Shown here piece by piece: positions 40,562-51,504 of a stretch of 64,000 nucleotides of DNA. The stretch is from Poecilobothrus nobilitatus (Eukaryota > Arthropoda > Insecta > Diptera > Dolichopodidae). The position numbers and the translations under genes were made by a program. Position 1 is the first letter of the stretch. Every line of letters starts with the position of its first letter. The stretch lies in NCBI GenBank assembly GCA_947095535.1, contig OX352772.1, forward strand, positions 170,276,613-170,340,612, written 5' to 3'. Under the pieces are notes generated by a model, which saw nothing but the letters and a program-made list of their open reading frames with translations, was not told the origin of the DNA and did no database searches.

Positions 40562-41865
40562 ATGGTGGAATGTATGAAATCTGAATTACATATTTTTAAA
40601 ACTCAACCTATTCAATCCAGTATTTTACGATCTGAGGAGGTTTCTTACAATCCAATTGCTTCCATAGACAATCCGTCAACAATCGAACTTCTATCATTAG
40701 GTCATGGTGATACATATAGAGATTTATCCTCTGTATATTTACGATTAAAAGTACAAATTTTAAAAAAAGATGGAACTCATTGGAATAATGATAAAGGAAC
40801 TGATGGAAGACTAATAGCACAACCAAGTGTTGTTAATAATCTTCTTCACTCTCTAATAAAACCGTGTAATGTACAGTTAAATGGTAAAAATATAACCCCC
40901 TCAGACGGTAATTACCACTACAGAGCTAACATTGAATCATTATTAAATTATGGTACAGATGCAGCAACAACACATTTGGAATGTGCCGGTTGGAATCTGG
41001 ATAAACCAAATATAGCAAAATCTGACAATGTTAGTTCCAAATAGCGCCAAAAAGCTTACCAAAATAGCAATGTTGTAGAGCTTATGGGCAAATTACATGT
41101 AGATATGTTCAATCAGCCAACTCTTCTGATAAATAATGTTGATGTTAGAATAGTTTTAACATTATAAAAACCAGATTTTTTCTTTTTCGGAGATGATTCT
41201 GATGAATCTCAATTAAAAATTGTAGAAGCAACATTGTTTATGAGACATGCAACTATTAATCCTAGTGTATTATATTAGCACATAATGCTGTTATTGAGAA
41301 GTCGAACGCCAAATATAATTATAAACGGGTAGAAGTAAAAAGTTTTACGATTCCTTCTAATAGTACAACTATTTCGCTTGATAATGTATTTATTGGGCAG
41401 TTACCAAACACGATATTGTTTTGTATGACAGAGAATGCTGGTTACTCTGGAAAAAGATCAAAAAATCCATTTAATTTTGAACACTTTGATATTTCTCAAT
41501 TCATGTTATATGTAAATAGAGTACAAATACCTAATACAATAATTGAAACCAGTTTTACGGAAGAAAATAATTGTTATACACGTGCATATCATACGCTATT
41601 TTCTGGTACAGGCATATATCATAATGATAAAGGTCATCAGATAACAAAATCTATGTTTAGTAATGGATTTTTTGTATTAGCTTTCGATTTAACTCCAGAT
41701 GCATCAGGAAATGAAGTGTGTCATGGATTACTTAATCAAGGCACTGTCCGAATTGAAGCAAGGCTATCAAAACCGCTTCCATCAACTCTATCTGCTATAG
41801 TTTATGGAGAATTTGATGCAAGTTTACAAATTGATAAAAATCGAAATGTGTTCACAAATCTATAA
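40562..41865 (+). pseudogene. mcp: major capsid protein (P3)
   Basis: Start MVECMKSELHIFKTQPIQSS. The N-terminal half (to 41042) is nearly identical in layout to P1. Then TAG at 41042, another stop in the LTL-KPDF part near 41166, a third near 41277, and a frameshift before 41416. The C-terminal half has MTENAGYSGKRSKNPFNFEH, SGTGIYHNDKGHQITK and YGEFDASLQIDKNRNVFTNL. Lesions are different from those in P1, so the two copies decayed independently. Confidence 0.82.
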
Positions 41866-41903
41866 ATAGATTACTTAAGATTTGAATTTGAGTATTTGTT
41901 AAG

Positions 41904-42239
41904 ATGTCATTAACCTGTGCACTTGTAGATGTAACATTTTGTTGTGATGATAAAAACAACTTATTCGCGAAAGATATTTGCTTACTTGAAATTAAAGAAC
42001 CTTGTAAAAAATTAATAAAAGAGTTTACATACAAATTTCCAACAAAAGAACTTTTAAATTATCATCTTAAACATTATACTTTTGGAACTGTTCACAATAA
42101 TAAAATAAATAACGATCTTAGACAGATATTGGAGAAATTTGATATTATTATAACAAATGAAAAAATAAAAAAAGATTTCTTAATAAATTACACTAAAGAA
42201 ATAAGTAAAGTGTATCATTTAAGTAAATTTGATTCATGA
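41904..42239 (+). CDS. conserved Polinton protein, unknown 2 (P3, intact)
   Basis: 111 codons: MSLTCALVDVTFCCDDKNN, a basic and acidic alternating middle (LEIKEPCKKLIKEFTYKF), and a helical C-terminus ending YHLSKFDS. Four Cys are clustered in the first 35 residues. Function unknown. It stands between the major capsid and protease genes and shares ATGA with the protease start, so the two are probably translated from one transcript. Confidence 0.7.
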   Translation: MSLTCALVDVTFCCDDKNNLFAKDICLLEIKEPCKKLIKEFTYKFPTKELLNYHLKHYTFGTVHNNKINNDLRQILEKFDIIITNEKIKKDFLINYTKEISKVYHLSKFDS

Positions 42240-42721
42240 ATACTTTAAAATTAACTAATATATTAAGATGTAACAAATACACAAACAAATTTTTGAAAGG
42301 AGTTTTTGCTTTGGATAAATTACCTAATATAGTTGAAAGGCCAACATTCATGATTGTAAACACTGATAAAGCCAAAGATCATGGAAAACATTGGTTAGTT
42401 ATTTTTATTCCAAAAGATGGTTGTATAGAATATTTTAATTCTTACGGTGGCACACCAGATAAACCAGAAATTCTTAATTATTTAAAAAACCAATGCATAA
42501 TATTTAATGATAGACAATTACAAAGTAACTTTTCAGATGTATGTGGACAATATTGTTGTGATTACGCTTGGTGTAAGTGTAATAATATAAGTATGAATAC
42601 ATTTTTAACACAATTTAGAAGTGTTAGTTATATCCATAATGATAATCTAATTTTAAAACTCTATAACAGCATATTTGGGAAAAAGTATATTCAGAGCTGG
42701 GTTTCTAAACAAAAAATATAA
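42236..42721 (+). CDS. pro: adenovirus-type cysteine protease (P3)
   Basis: 161 codons, intact. MNTLKLTNILRCNKYTNKFL, then GKHWLVIFI (His), EYFNSYGGTPDK, QLQSNF (Gln) and VCGQYCCDYAWCK (Cys). The acid of the triad in P1 (YFDSYGG) is Asn here. Papain-like enzymes use Asn at the equivalent place, so activity is not excluded. Length and position match the P1 gene; start fixed by the ATGA overlap with the upstream gene. Confidence 0.9.
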   Translation: MNTLKLTNILRCNKYTNKFLKGVFALDKLPNIVERPTFMIVNTDKAKDHGKHWLVIFIPKDGCIEYFNSYGGTPDKPEILNYLKNQCIIFNDRQLQSNFSDVCGQYCCDYAWCKCNNISMNTFLTQFRSVSYIHNDNLILKLYNSIFGKKYIQSWVSKQKI

Positions 42722-42798
42722 ATATATATATATCTAAAATATTGCGGTTTTTTAACTCATTTTAAAACAACTATGAGAGGAATAGTATCATATACAAT

Positions 42799-43320
42799 AT
42801 GTTATTGGCCTATACCTACTTTTTAAACGAAGCACATACGGTAAAAATTGTTGTTGGTTTTCATACAGAATTAATAGAAGCAACAATTTCATTACACCGC
42901 ATTGGGAAAAAATTAATGTTTATTAATTATGAAGATTGGTTGGAATTTTATCAGCAATATCATCTACATCCTAAAAATAAAGTTTCCTGCTTTCAATTTA
43001 TTATAAAAGCTGGAAAACCACGGTCATTTGTACTAAAAGATGAGGAAATTGATAAATTTCGTAATCTATTTAATTTTATCCACTTAGTAATGGTTTACAA
43101 CAAAAATGCTGAAGGATGTGTAAAAGAATACGTAAGAAAATATATTAGAACGTGTGTGGAAAACCAGCAAACTATATTAAAAGATGAAATATACATTCCA
43201 TTAAACCGGTTTAATGCTCAATGTAATTATTCTAGATTATTTTTTGAGATTCCATTTTTATTAAAAGAATTAATAGATAAATATTTGAATATAAATCAAG
43301 AGAATAAAATGTTAGAATAA
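42799..43320 (+). CDS. conserved Polinton protein, unknown 1 (P3, intact)
   Basis: 173 codons. The N-terminal 50 residues include VKIVVGFHTELIEATISLHR, then KKLMFINYEDWLEFYQQYH. The conserved C-terminal block is ECVKEYVRKYIRTC-like followed by DEIYIPLNRF and QCNYSRLFFEIPFLL. No membrane segment or known motif. The P1 copy has lost the N-terminal part. Its constant place between protease and integrase suggests a core Polinton gene. Confidence 0.7.
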   Translation: MLLAYTYFLNEAHTVKIVVGFHTELIEATISLHRIGKKLMFINYEDWLEFYQQYHLHPKNKVSCFQFIIKAGKPRSFVLKDEEIDKFRNLFNFIHLVMVYNKNAEGCVKEYVRKYIRTCVENQQTILKDEIYIPLNRFNAQCNYSRLFFEIPFLLKELIDKYLNINQENKMLE

Positions 43321-43366
43321 GATTAAACTGTAAAATAAATTTATAATAAAAAATTTTAAATAAACT

Positions 43367-43558
43367 TTATTTACTTTTGTTTTTACAATTACAATAAAAT
43401 ATGGCAATAGCAAAAACAACACAATAAATAAACAAAAATGTAAAAAATAATATTAAACATCTACAATAATACGGATATAATGTGGTTGGTTGCAAATTCT
43501 CTTTATCATTGTCCAAAGATGCAGAAACTTGCCCTCTTTCTACAAAATTACTGTCCAT
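43367..43558 (-). CDS. small single-pass membrane protein (P3)
   Basis: 63 codons: MDSNFVERGQVSASLDNDKE, then PTTLYPYYCRC, a strongly hydrophobic segment of about 23 residues (LILFFTFLFIYCVVFAIAIF) and YCNCKNKSK. One membrane-spanning helix is followed by Cys and Lys residues. It lies on the opposite strand between unknown 1 and integrase, the slot used in P1 by the acidic protein. Not conserved in P1, so support rests on the intact frame, the clear helix and the position. Confidence 0.5.
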   Translation of the reverse strand: MDSNFVERGQVSASLDNDKENLQPTTLYPYYCRCLILFFTFLFIYCVVFAIAIFYCNCKNKSK

Positions 43559-43724
43559 TTGAAATGTTAAAATGTTGAATAACCAGACTTTTTGAGAAAA
43601 TTAAGTATTTTTTTATTAGTTTGCAGTGTTACTAAGATTAGAACTGACAACTGAGTGAATAAAAATTCAAATTTTGAAAAAATATAAAAAGAATGCATTA
43701 TCTTTATTGGTATTTATTTTAAGA

Positions 43725-44885
43725 ATGGATGTGAAAGATTTCTTAGAAAAATACTCATTTACATTATTAGATGAACACAAAACTTATATTTCAAATTTAT
43801 ACAATTATTTAGAAAAATTTGTTGGTAAAGAACAGTACAGTTCAAAATATGGTGGTATGCTGTCCTTAGGCTTATAATAATTGTACGTCAGGGCCTGACA
43901 TTTGTGAATGCTATTTTGTAGAAAAATATAACAAAAAATTAGAAAAGTTAATTAAATGGTATAAGCATAATGTCAAAAGCTCAAATTGTAATGGAAATTC
44001 ATAGACCAGCAAGGCGTAGATATCGTAGAAGGAAATTCTTACAAAGAGGTTTAAATGATACTTGGCAAATTGATTTAGTTGAAATGATACCATACGCAAA
44101 GTTTAATAATGGCTTTAAATATATGTTAACTGCCATAGATATATTTTCTAAATACGCATATGCTGAACCTGTAAAAACAAAGATTGCTGAAAATGTTTTA
44201 AATGCCCTGAAATCAATTTCTGAGCGCGCTAAAGTTGTACCCAGAAATATTCACTCTGATCATGGCAAAGAGTTTTTTAATTCATAATTCCAAAACTATA
44301 TGAGAGAAAAAGTAATCAATCACTATCATACATACAGTGAATTAAAAACATCAATTGTTGAACGATTTAATCGTACAATGAAAAATTCTTTGTGGAAAAA
44401 TTTAGTCTAAATGGAAATTATAAATGGTTATCTATTCTGCAATCAATAATAAAAGATTATAATTCAAGAAAACATTCTACAATAAAGCTTCCACCTGAAA
44501 AAGTTACGCGAAAAAATGAAAGAAATATATTGAAAAATATATGCAACCTAAAATTTTTCAAAAAAGTAAATATAAGGTTGGTGAATATGTAAGAATAAGT
44601 AAATATAAAGGTCACTTCGAAAAAGGCTATCAACCAAATTGGTCAACTGAAATATTTAAAATTAATAAGATCAATAATACTTATCCAGTTACATATCAAT
44701 TATCAGATTATAAAAATAATCCTATTTCAGGTGGTTTCTACAAAGAGGAACTCACTCCTGTTAAATATCCAAATTCTTACCTGGTAGAAAGAATTATTAA
44801 AAAACAAGGTAATAAAGTTTTTATTAAATTGTTAGGGTTCAATGATGATCATAATACTTGGATTAATAAAAAAAATAGTGTTTAA
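43725..44885 (+). pseudogene. int: retroviral-type integrase with chromodomain (P3)
   Basis: Starts MDVKDFLEKYSFTLLDEHKT, the N-terminal helix region absent from P1. Stops near 43877 and shifts follow. The core begins MSKAQIVMEIHRPARRRYRR: DDE acids in WQIDLVE, HSDHGKEFFNS (followed by a stop at 44285) and SIVERFNRTM. Another shift near 44395. The C-terminus (44541-44885) has YKVGEYVRISKYKGHFEKGY and a chromodomain-like NSYLVERIIKKQGNKVFIK with NTWINKK. About 387 codons. Converges with polB across 80 bp. Confidence 0.9.
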
Positions 44886-44965
44886 TAAATTTGAACATAT
44901 TTGATATTTATTTGTGCTATTTATACCAAAATTTTTAAATAAAAATTGAAACATTATATTTCTAA

Positions 44966-47900
44966 TTAATTATTAACATTAGATCTTTTATATCCATAGG
45001 GAAATGAACTACCACCTTCCATAAATTTACGTTTTTCTAACCTAGTTTGATATTTTTTTATTTCAGGAACTGTGATAACTTTATGCTCTTTATTACGTCG
45101 AATAATTTGTGAAAGTATGTATCTATCGTTGTCTTCCTTGACATTTAGCACCGCTTCCTTAATTGTATTCAAATTAATTTTTTGGGAGGCTGTATAGTTT
45201 AAACAAATTCCTTTAACTTTACAAACTAGTTTTTCTTCATTGTCTTTCGTACTGTGAACTTTATATGCATAGTATTTAGGGCCTCCACTTACAAATTCTG
45301 TAATGTAACTTCCAACATTCTTGTTCATCGGTCATTCTATATCATAGGTCATATAACATTCTAGTTCATCGGTCATATCTCCTATAAAATCCCCTGTTTG
45401 GGGTTTATATTCTCCTGTACGACTTATATATATTACGGAATCAGTGTCATAATATAAAACTCTATCCTTTAGTTTTTCTAAATAACTATATAGTTTTAAT
45501 CGAGCTTGAGTAGTTGTGTAAGCTGCAGTACATACATTTACAGTAGACAATGATTCACCTGCTTCTTCTTTGTACTGCCAATTAACTATAATGTTTTCCT
45601 CACTTACTGGAAGAATACCACAAACGTCTATAGATGGATTTGTTAACATGTCATATAAATCCTTAGGTTGATTAATAATTATTGTTTTTGTAAGTTTTCT
45701 CTCTGTCCAAATTTACCCCAAAAAGAATTAAGCATTAATTTTGCAAAAGATCGTAGTCCCTGATTATTTACAATTTCATTAAATTCTAGTTGAATATTTT
45801 CATTTCCGTTATATACTTCTTAAGAAAATCCGTTATATACTTCTCTTTCTCTTCCTTTGTTATACAGTTACTAGGCCATCCCGATGCCTGTTGTTTTATT
45901 TTTAAAAATTTGTTCATCATTTGTGTCAAAAGACCATCTGTTTTTGTTACAACATTGTATTGACATATGTTGTAACTCCATATTTCATGAATTTCTAATA
46001 TTTTATATTTCAATTCAAGAGCTTTTAACACTTCATCAATAATCCATGTTCCAAGTAAAGCTCTTTAGTTATCATTATGTAAACAAAATTCATTTAGGTT
46101 TTTTTCCTCACTACATGTGCGACATAAGGAAAACATTAATTTGTTGTTTTGTTTTACAGGTAATACTGGATGTATAAGATTTTCTGGTGGTAAAATTTTA
46201 CATTTTATAAGTCCATTCAAATATTTTAAATTTTGTTTAGTACAATTAACGTTTCCTACATAAACATCTGGATGGCCGACAGGAAATTTTCTATATTTGC
46301 AAACCCATGGATATAAAGAACAAATATCTATATATTTTATTTTTTCTCCTTTTTTACATTTGTAGTAGTTGTAAACATTATCTGTACGACCACCATAAAA
46401 AGAATCCCGAGGTTTTAATGGTGAAAGTTGTACTAATGGATGGTTATTTAAGTAATTCATTTTGCTTTTACTTATTTGAGAATAAAAATCACATTCCCAC
46501 ATTTCAATTACATTGTAATCTAATCTTTTCAACCTATCAGATTTTCTAATAGTTCTATCATATCGTTCATTCATTGTATCATTTTTATCATCATATAAAT
46601 ATGAATTACGATTACGTGGAAAACAGTTAGGATGACCGTGATAATAACATCCATAAAATTCAAAAACTTGATTAGTTTCTGAACAAAAACCATCAACTTT
46701 TACATCGGCTACGACAGCTTCTTTTTGTTTAACAGCATGTCTAATGTTAATATTCAGTTTTTCCTACTCCCAAACCAACCATTGAATAGCTACCTTTGAT
46801 TGGTTATCTGAATACCTATACCCGTTTTTGGGTATAAAACCAGTCGTATCTGGTTTTAAAAAATTACGTCTAAATGCAAGATTACAAGCAGACGCTATAG
46901 TTGTGGCCTCTAGAAAAGGTTCAACGTTACATTCTCTAAGAAAAAATTCTCTGAACTTTAAGCATGATTGCGTTAGTATTGCTACGTCATTTATACAATA
47001 TTTTACAATATCATTTTTCATATAGAATTCATCATTTTTGTGACCTTCATACCGTTTCAGAAATACTTCACGTTCATTAGTTTTCATGGTATCTGGGTTA
47101 TTCAACAGGTGGTAATGGTCCAATATAATTTTTATTTTCCGTTGTATTGAAGAGATGCGGGAAATATCCTTTTTTCAAATCAATTTGTAAATCAAAAGCC
47201 TTTGGTAATTTTGATAATGTCATTGCAAAGTAATTAATTGAGTCTATAAATTTTATGTTATCTAATAACATCATGATAATTTTTGAACCTCGCATAATTA
47301 GTTTAGTTTTTAAAGAGATTTTTTCTAATATAATATTTAAAATAAATTGATGGTCAAAAGATTATCCATTATGTGCTATTACCACGACAGTTTTGAATTC
47401 TTTTCTTATCTCCATTATGTACATCAGATATTGCTCTATAATATTTCCCTCTTTAATTCCTCTTCTTCTAAATTTACATGTTTCACAAAAATATAACGAG
47501 GACAACGAAATACATGCGTCACATCTTTGCTCGAAAACACACAAATTTGGTTCATGTAGTTTAATATCTGATAGAATGCCTGTTATGTAATTCTCTCCAA
47601 AAGCTTTTTCTTGTTGTGTTTCCAAATCGTAAAATATATAAATAAAATTTTTTAGATTAGGTTGATTTTTGTTTTGTTGAATAAAACATTTATGATTCTC
47701 AGGAACATAGTTATTGCAAATCTTGCAAAAGTATTCACCACATGGTTTCTGTCGGCTCTATAAAGTTTTAAGCAAGGCAAACATTTTTTAACTTCGTCAC
47801 AAATACTGTTGCGTTTTGAACTTGACGCCCTATGGTTATCTAAACACTTAAAATTTGTTTTAAATTATTAAGACATGGTGGAGAATTTTGACAGCATGGA

Positions 47901-48886
47901 CATGTTCCTGTGCATCTATGATTACTTTTGTTGTTGTATGGAATGTGGCAATCTTCACAATAATAACTGGCGCAAAAGGTTGCAGTCAGCGATTTTATTA
48001 CGTTGTAGTGATTTTTATAAAACAACAAATTTAGCCGTTTTCCAGGTCCAATTCCTTCAAATATTACCTCTTTACCTCTTGTTCCCAATTTGTACACAAC
48101 AATTTTATAATTTTTCAAATATTCTTGAAACTTTTTGAGTTCCTGTATTCCACAACCTTTATTTGGAATTTTTACTCCTGCATTTTTAGTTAGTTCGATA
48201 GCTTTTAAAGTTTGTAATTTTCCTGTATCATTACGAATTTTGTGTTTGTGGTTCTTATCATTTTTAGTTTGTGATATTGCCACAATTAAGGCCTGAGGTA
48301 GACATAAATTGTTTTTGTTTTTAATGCAAACTATTCCCTTTCGCTTTAAGCTTTCCTCATCATATGATGAATATTTTTGTGATCTTCCTATCCCAAATGG
48401 TAGCCTTACAGAAGTAACTGAAAGACAAAATGTATCTGTGCTTAAATCTGTAACATAAAAACAAAATAAAAGTATTAATAATAAAAATAATAATGAAGTA
48501 TTTATTTAGTAGTTACCTTCAGGATTACTTTGAAAAATTTTTGATATCATTTCCCATACATCAGAAAATGTTAGATCGCCTGCATTTCTGAAACTTAGCC
48601 ATCCAGGACCATGTTGCTAGAAGCTTTCTCCAGAGAATGTTAATCCTACCTTATCTAGAGGGCGCAAATCATTTGTAACATCTTGAATTATTTTATACAA
48701 TGCGTTTTTTATCCAGTTAACCGGTTCTACGTTATTAGGAACTGAATTAATTATAAACTTGACTTTACGTCCGCGTACGTTAAAACGTTTGACTACTGAT
48801 GCTGAATCACTTTCAATCCTATAAGGAAGTGATTCTATCTCTGGTGAATGCTTAGAAAATCTTTCTAATAAAATTTTTTTTGACAT
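44966..48886 (-). pseudogene. polB: protein-primed DNA polymerase B (P3)
   Basis: Starts MSKKILLERFSKHSPEIES at 48886. The N-terminal domain contains VKFIINSVPNNVEPVNWIKN, then a probable 69-bp intron. NNLCLPQALIVAIS with a later KNHYNVI resembles an OTU-like fold with its Cys and His (inference). Cys-rich pairs at 47700-47960, ExoII near 47370 (AHNG then a stop), ExoIII YCINDVAIL near 46990, motif A YIDICSLYP near 46325, motif B LNSFWGKFG near 45720, motif C YYDTDSVIYIS near 45440. Around ten frameshifts or stops; a short internal duplication (TDELECYMTYDIE) near 45340. Inactive. Opposite orientation, relative to the capsid block, to P1. Confidence 0.9.
48448..48516 (-). other. candidate spliceosomal intron in P3 polB
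   Basis: On the minus strand CCTGAAG is followed by GTAACT, 69 A+T-rich bases and TTATGTTACAG before ATTTAAGC. Canonical GT-AG ends, T-rich 3' part, and conserved polB codons on both sides (FQSNPE before; DLSTDTFCLS after). Confidence 0.55.
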
Positions 48887-49007
48887 TATTTATTTATTTG
48901 TATTGACTCGCTTGCTGCAGCTATTTGACCAAACTAACCAAATCTAATTTAAATATTTCGTTTTTAGAGTAAAAAAAAATTTCTTCAAGCAAATATTTGC
49001 AACAATG

Positions 49008-49207
49008 NNNNNNNNNNNNNNNNNNNNNNNNNNNNNNNNNNNNNNNNNNNNNNNNNNNNNNNNNNNNNNNNNNNNNNNNNNNNNNNNNNNNNNNNNNNNN
49101 NNNNNNNNNNNNNNNNNNNNNNNNNNNNNNNNNNNNNNNNNNNNNNNNNNNNNNNNNNNNNNNNNNNNNNNNNNNNNNNNNNNNNNNNNNNNNNNNNNNN
49201 NNNNNNN
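49008..49207. other. assembly gap, 200 N
   Basis: Exactly 200 Ns, a placeholder length. The true distance between P3 and the LINE sequence on the right is unknown, and the P3 right TIR may lie in it. Confidence 0.99.
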
Positions 49208-49470
49208 AGTCCCTTTCTGGCCGCCATCTCCGCCACTTTTAATCCATACGAAGCCCTTCCACGTCCGTGTGCCTTCACCGTAATCCTTTCGGAATCCCGT
49301 ACCCAGATCGCCGCAGTCCCAAGCTTATCGCGGTACCAGTACGTAGATATTAGGTCCCTGTACTGCTCACTGATAACGAGAAGGTCGGCATTGTGCTCGT
49401 GGACTAGCTGGTGCAGGAGAGAGTCCGCTGTCTTACTTCGATTAAGATTCGCTTGCATAATGTGGATCAT
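49208..49470 (-). pseudogene. R1-clade ORF2, endonuclease N-terminus (cut by gap)
   Basis: MIHIMQANLNRSKTADSLLH, then LLVISEQYRDLISTYWYRD: the QANLNR and SEQY motifs open the APE endonuclease of R1-type LINEs, with the catalytic Asn and Glu visible. Only 87 residues precede the N-gap, so reverse transcriptase cannot be judged. The start at 49470 overlaps the ORF1 stop by four bases. Confidence 0.85.
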
Positions 49471-50614
49471 CTAATAAGTAATTGACTGCTCCCTAAAGCG
49501 TTCGTAAATACCTCGCATCTCTTAGATCCAGGAATATGGTTTACGCTGCCAGAATCGTGGCCCTTCTTAATGCACACAAAGCATCGTTCAGGAGATGTAC
49601 ACACCTTCGTCTTGTGGACTGGCGCGCCACACCTGAAGCAAGAGCCTACTTCTATCAGGGCCTTTGAATAAACCAGAGCGGTAACCGTACCCAAGGTACT
49701 TATAGCACTTGGTTACGGTTGCGCTCTGCCTTTCTCTGCAGCTGACGAATCCCACTTTTTTGTGCTGGATTTTTATAAGTTGTTGCGCGCCCTTTGACCT
49801 TATGGTCGCTATTACCATTTTTGTGCCCTCCTCTTAGAGTCGGTTACCGAGACTTTGAAACTCGCGGTCCAATCGCCCAAAACTTCTTTTGTGGCGTTAC
49901 TCAACCTCTCCGAGGTGGTGAGGTCATCAAGATCTCTAATCTCCACCGTCTCCTTTGGTTCTAAGCTGCACGCGCTTGCGTTATCCCCCAGTATAGCTTT
50001 AAGCGACTCGCCAAATGCAGCTTTATCTCCTGTTCCGGCCCCTAGTTTCACTAGGACTTGCTTGCTCCGTGCTTTCAGGATTAACTTCTTTCGAGATAAT
50101 GCGTAATACTTCAGCATAAGATTTGCCTTGGGCTGGTTTAATGAGGATTGCCTCCCGACGAAGTGCTCTCTTTTGTGCTCCTTTATTATTACTAGCTCAA
50201 TCCCCGACTCCAGCGGTGACATTTTCCAGGATTTTACTCCTGGCTTTTTCCTTCCTCTCTCTCTTTTTTCTAGGTACAACCTTAATTCAGGTACAGGGTG
50301 TCTCTTGCAACTTTTCCAATTCCTTCTTCTGATCCTTCTCCTGCTCTCTATCCACTCTCTCATTTATTATTTTCCCTTTTTCCATCAATAGCGGGCTGTT
50401 GACTGACCGTCTCTGGCTGGGAATGGGCATTCTCTCCGTCGCCACACCCATATCTTTCAAGATTGGTGCGGTGACTGTTGCTGGTCCCTGCTTCATATTT
50501 TTTCACATCCATTGATATGTTTTTTTGTCTACTAGTTGTAGCCTGCATGCAACCGATTATAGTCTTGCACTTGCCCTCTTTTCTACGTTGTCCTCGACTT
50601 GAGACATGTGTCAC
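49467..50614 (-). pseudogene. R1-clade ORF1 (Gag-like), frameshifted
   Basis: N-terminal low-complexity charged part (50287-50614), then a coiled-coil-like and ALRE-type region (49812-50363), including LKARSKQVLVKLGAGTGDKA, FGESLKAILGD and VEIRDLDDLTT. A stop in ALKW-like sequence near 49812 is followed in another frame by VIATIRSKGAQQLIKIQHKK and knuckles: a damaged TKCYKYLGYGY, then CFRCGAPVHKTKVC and CFVCIKKGHDSG with HIPGSKRC. RNA-binding protein of the LINE particle. At least three frame changes. Confidence 0.83.
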
Positions 50615-51400
50615 CGTTTTGGAGAACCCGCTAACACCGCCAGAGGCAGCGGATTCGCCATTACTTTGTTCTCTGTAATTCGCGCCTGCCGCGCATTACT
50701 CCGGACATCCAGCTAGGCTCCCATACTAATTCGTGGCGGGACCCTCATTATCTTTGCATTTCTCCTGAATGGCTCCACATACACTGTTCGATTAATTTTT
50801 TTTATCCATTTGCGTATTTTAATGGGTATTTGTCCCTATTCAGGTACAGGGTTGCCCTTTCGGACCACAGCCGAGGCAACAGCCAGCATTCGCCTTCCGC
50901 TTCCCTGCACTCTATAAGAAAGCTCTCCCATTAAGCCGTCCTTTCCCCTCCTTAAGCAAACCCCTCCGAATCAACAGTTATTTGTTGCAGAGGGTTCCGT
51001 AGACCTTCAAACGAGAGCTGCCCTACACAAACTCCCGATAGACTTATAATTATCAAACGGTTATTTTCCCTGGTTTTAGAGCGTGCTACTCTCTAAACCG
51101 CAGTTCATCCGGGGTCGCAATTCAGCAAAGAGGCGTGTTGAATCCCGAATCTCGCAAGCGGACGTTCATTCTAACCATCCATCTTGATTTTTGCCCAGGT
51201 CACTGCATGTAGAAACATGACCGCCCTGCACGGCCACATACGGCTGGAGAGACCGTTTGTGAGAGTACACTGATGGCTTCGGTGCACTGAGACGGCAGTA
51301 ACTGAATGGATTTTAGTGGACTCGTACAACAAGCATTCCTTACTGAGGATTTACCCTGTTGGGCGGGGGTGAAGATTTCTACACCCCCGCCCACCTGGAT
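50615..51400 (-). other. 5' UTR of R1-clade element
   Basis: G+C-richer than the surroundings, no conserved ORF. Contains ACCCCCGCCCACCTGG near 51383 with its near-inverse GGGCGGGGGTG near 51361, a short hairpin by the element start. Confidence 0.55.
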
Positions 51401-51402
51401 AA

Positions 51403-51500
51403 ATAATAATAATAAATAATTAATAATAAAAACAATAATAATAATAATACTTATAATAATAATAATAATAATAATAAAAATAATAATAATAAGTAAAATA
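51403..51500. repeat. AAT microsatellite
   Basis: Imperfect (AAT)n with single-base interruptions, at the 5' end of the R1-clade element. Confidence 0.9.
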
Positions 51501-51504
51501 AGTA

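Larger units (their letters stand above)
35903..49007. mobile_element. Polinton P3, inserted in P2 polB, right end in gap
   Basis: Begins AGTAGGTATAGGGGCA at 35903 directly after P2 polB codons, with CCATATCGCA about 45 bases in, matching the P1 TIR pattern. Gene order: VDLQF (-), ATPase (+), GGFL, unknown 3, minor capsid-type, core-type, major capsid, unknown 2, protease, unknown 1 (all +), membrane protein (-), integrase (+), polB (-). It equals inverted P1 except that polB is reversed and the poly-Q and small basic genes are absent. The right TIR is not seen before the N-gap at 49008. Confidence 0.85.
49208..51400 (-). mobile_element. R1-clade non-LTR retrotransposon, 5' part
   Basis: Minus-strand 5' UTR, ORF1 with CCHC knuckles and the start of ORF2 with an APE-type endonuclease; the rest is lost in the gap. 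Base composition is much more G+C-rich than the neighbours. The 5' end adjoins an AAT microsatellite at about 51403. ORF1 and ORF2 overlap by ATGA. Confidence 0.85.

Noticed and set aside
49008..49207. Direct join of P3 and the R1-clade LINE as one composite element
   Set aside because: The 200-N gap makes adjacency uncertain. The two sides share no sequence and differ in base composition.
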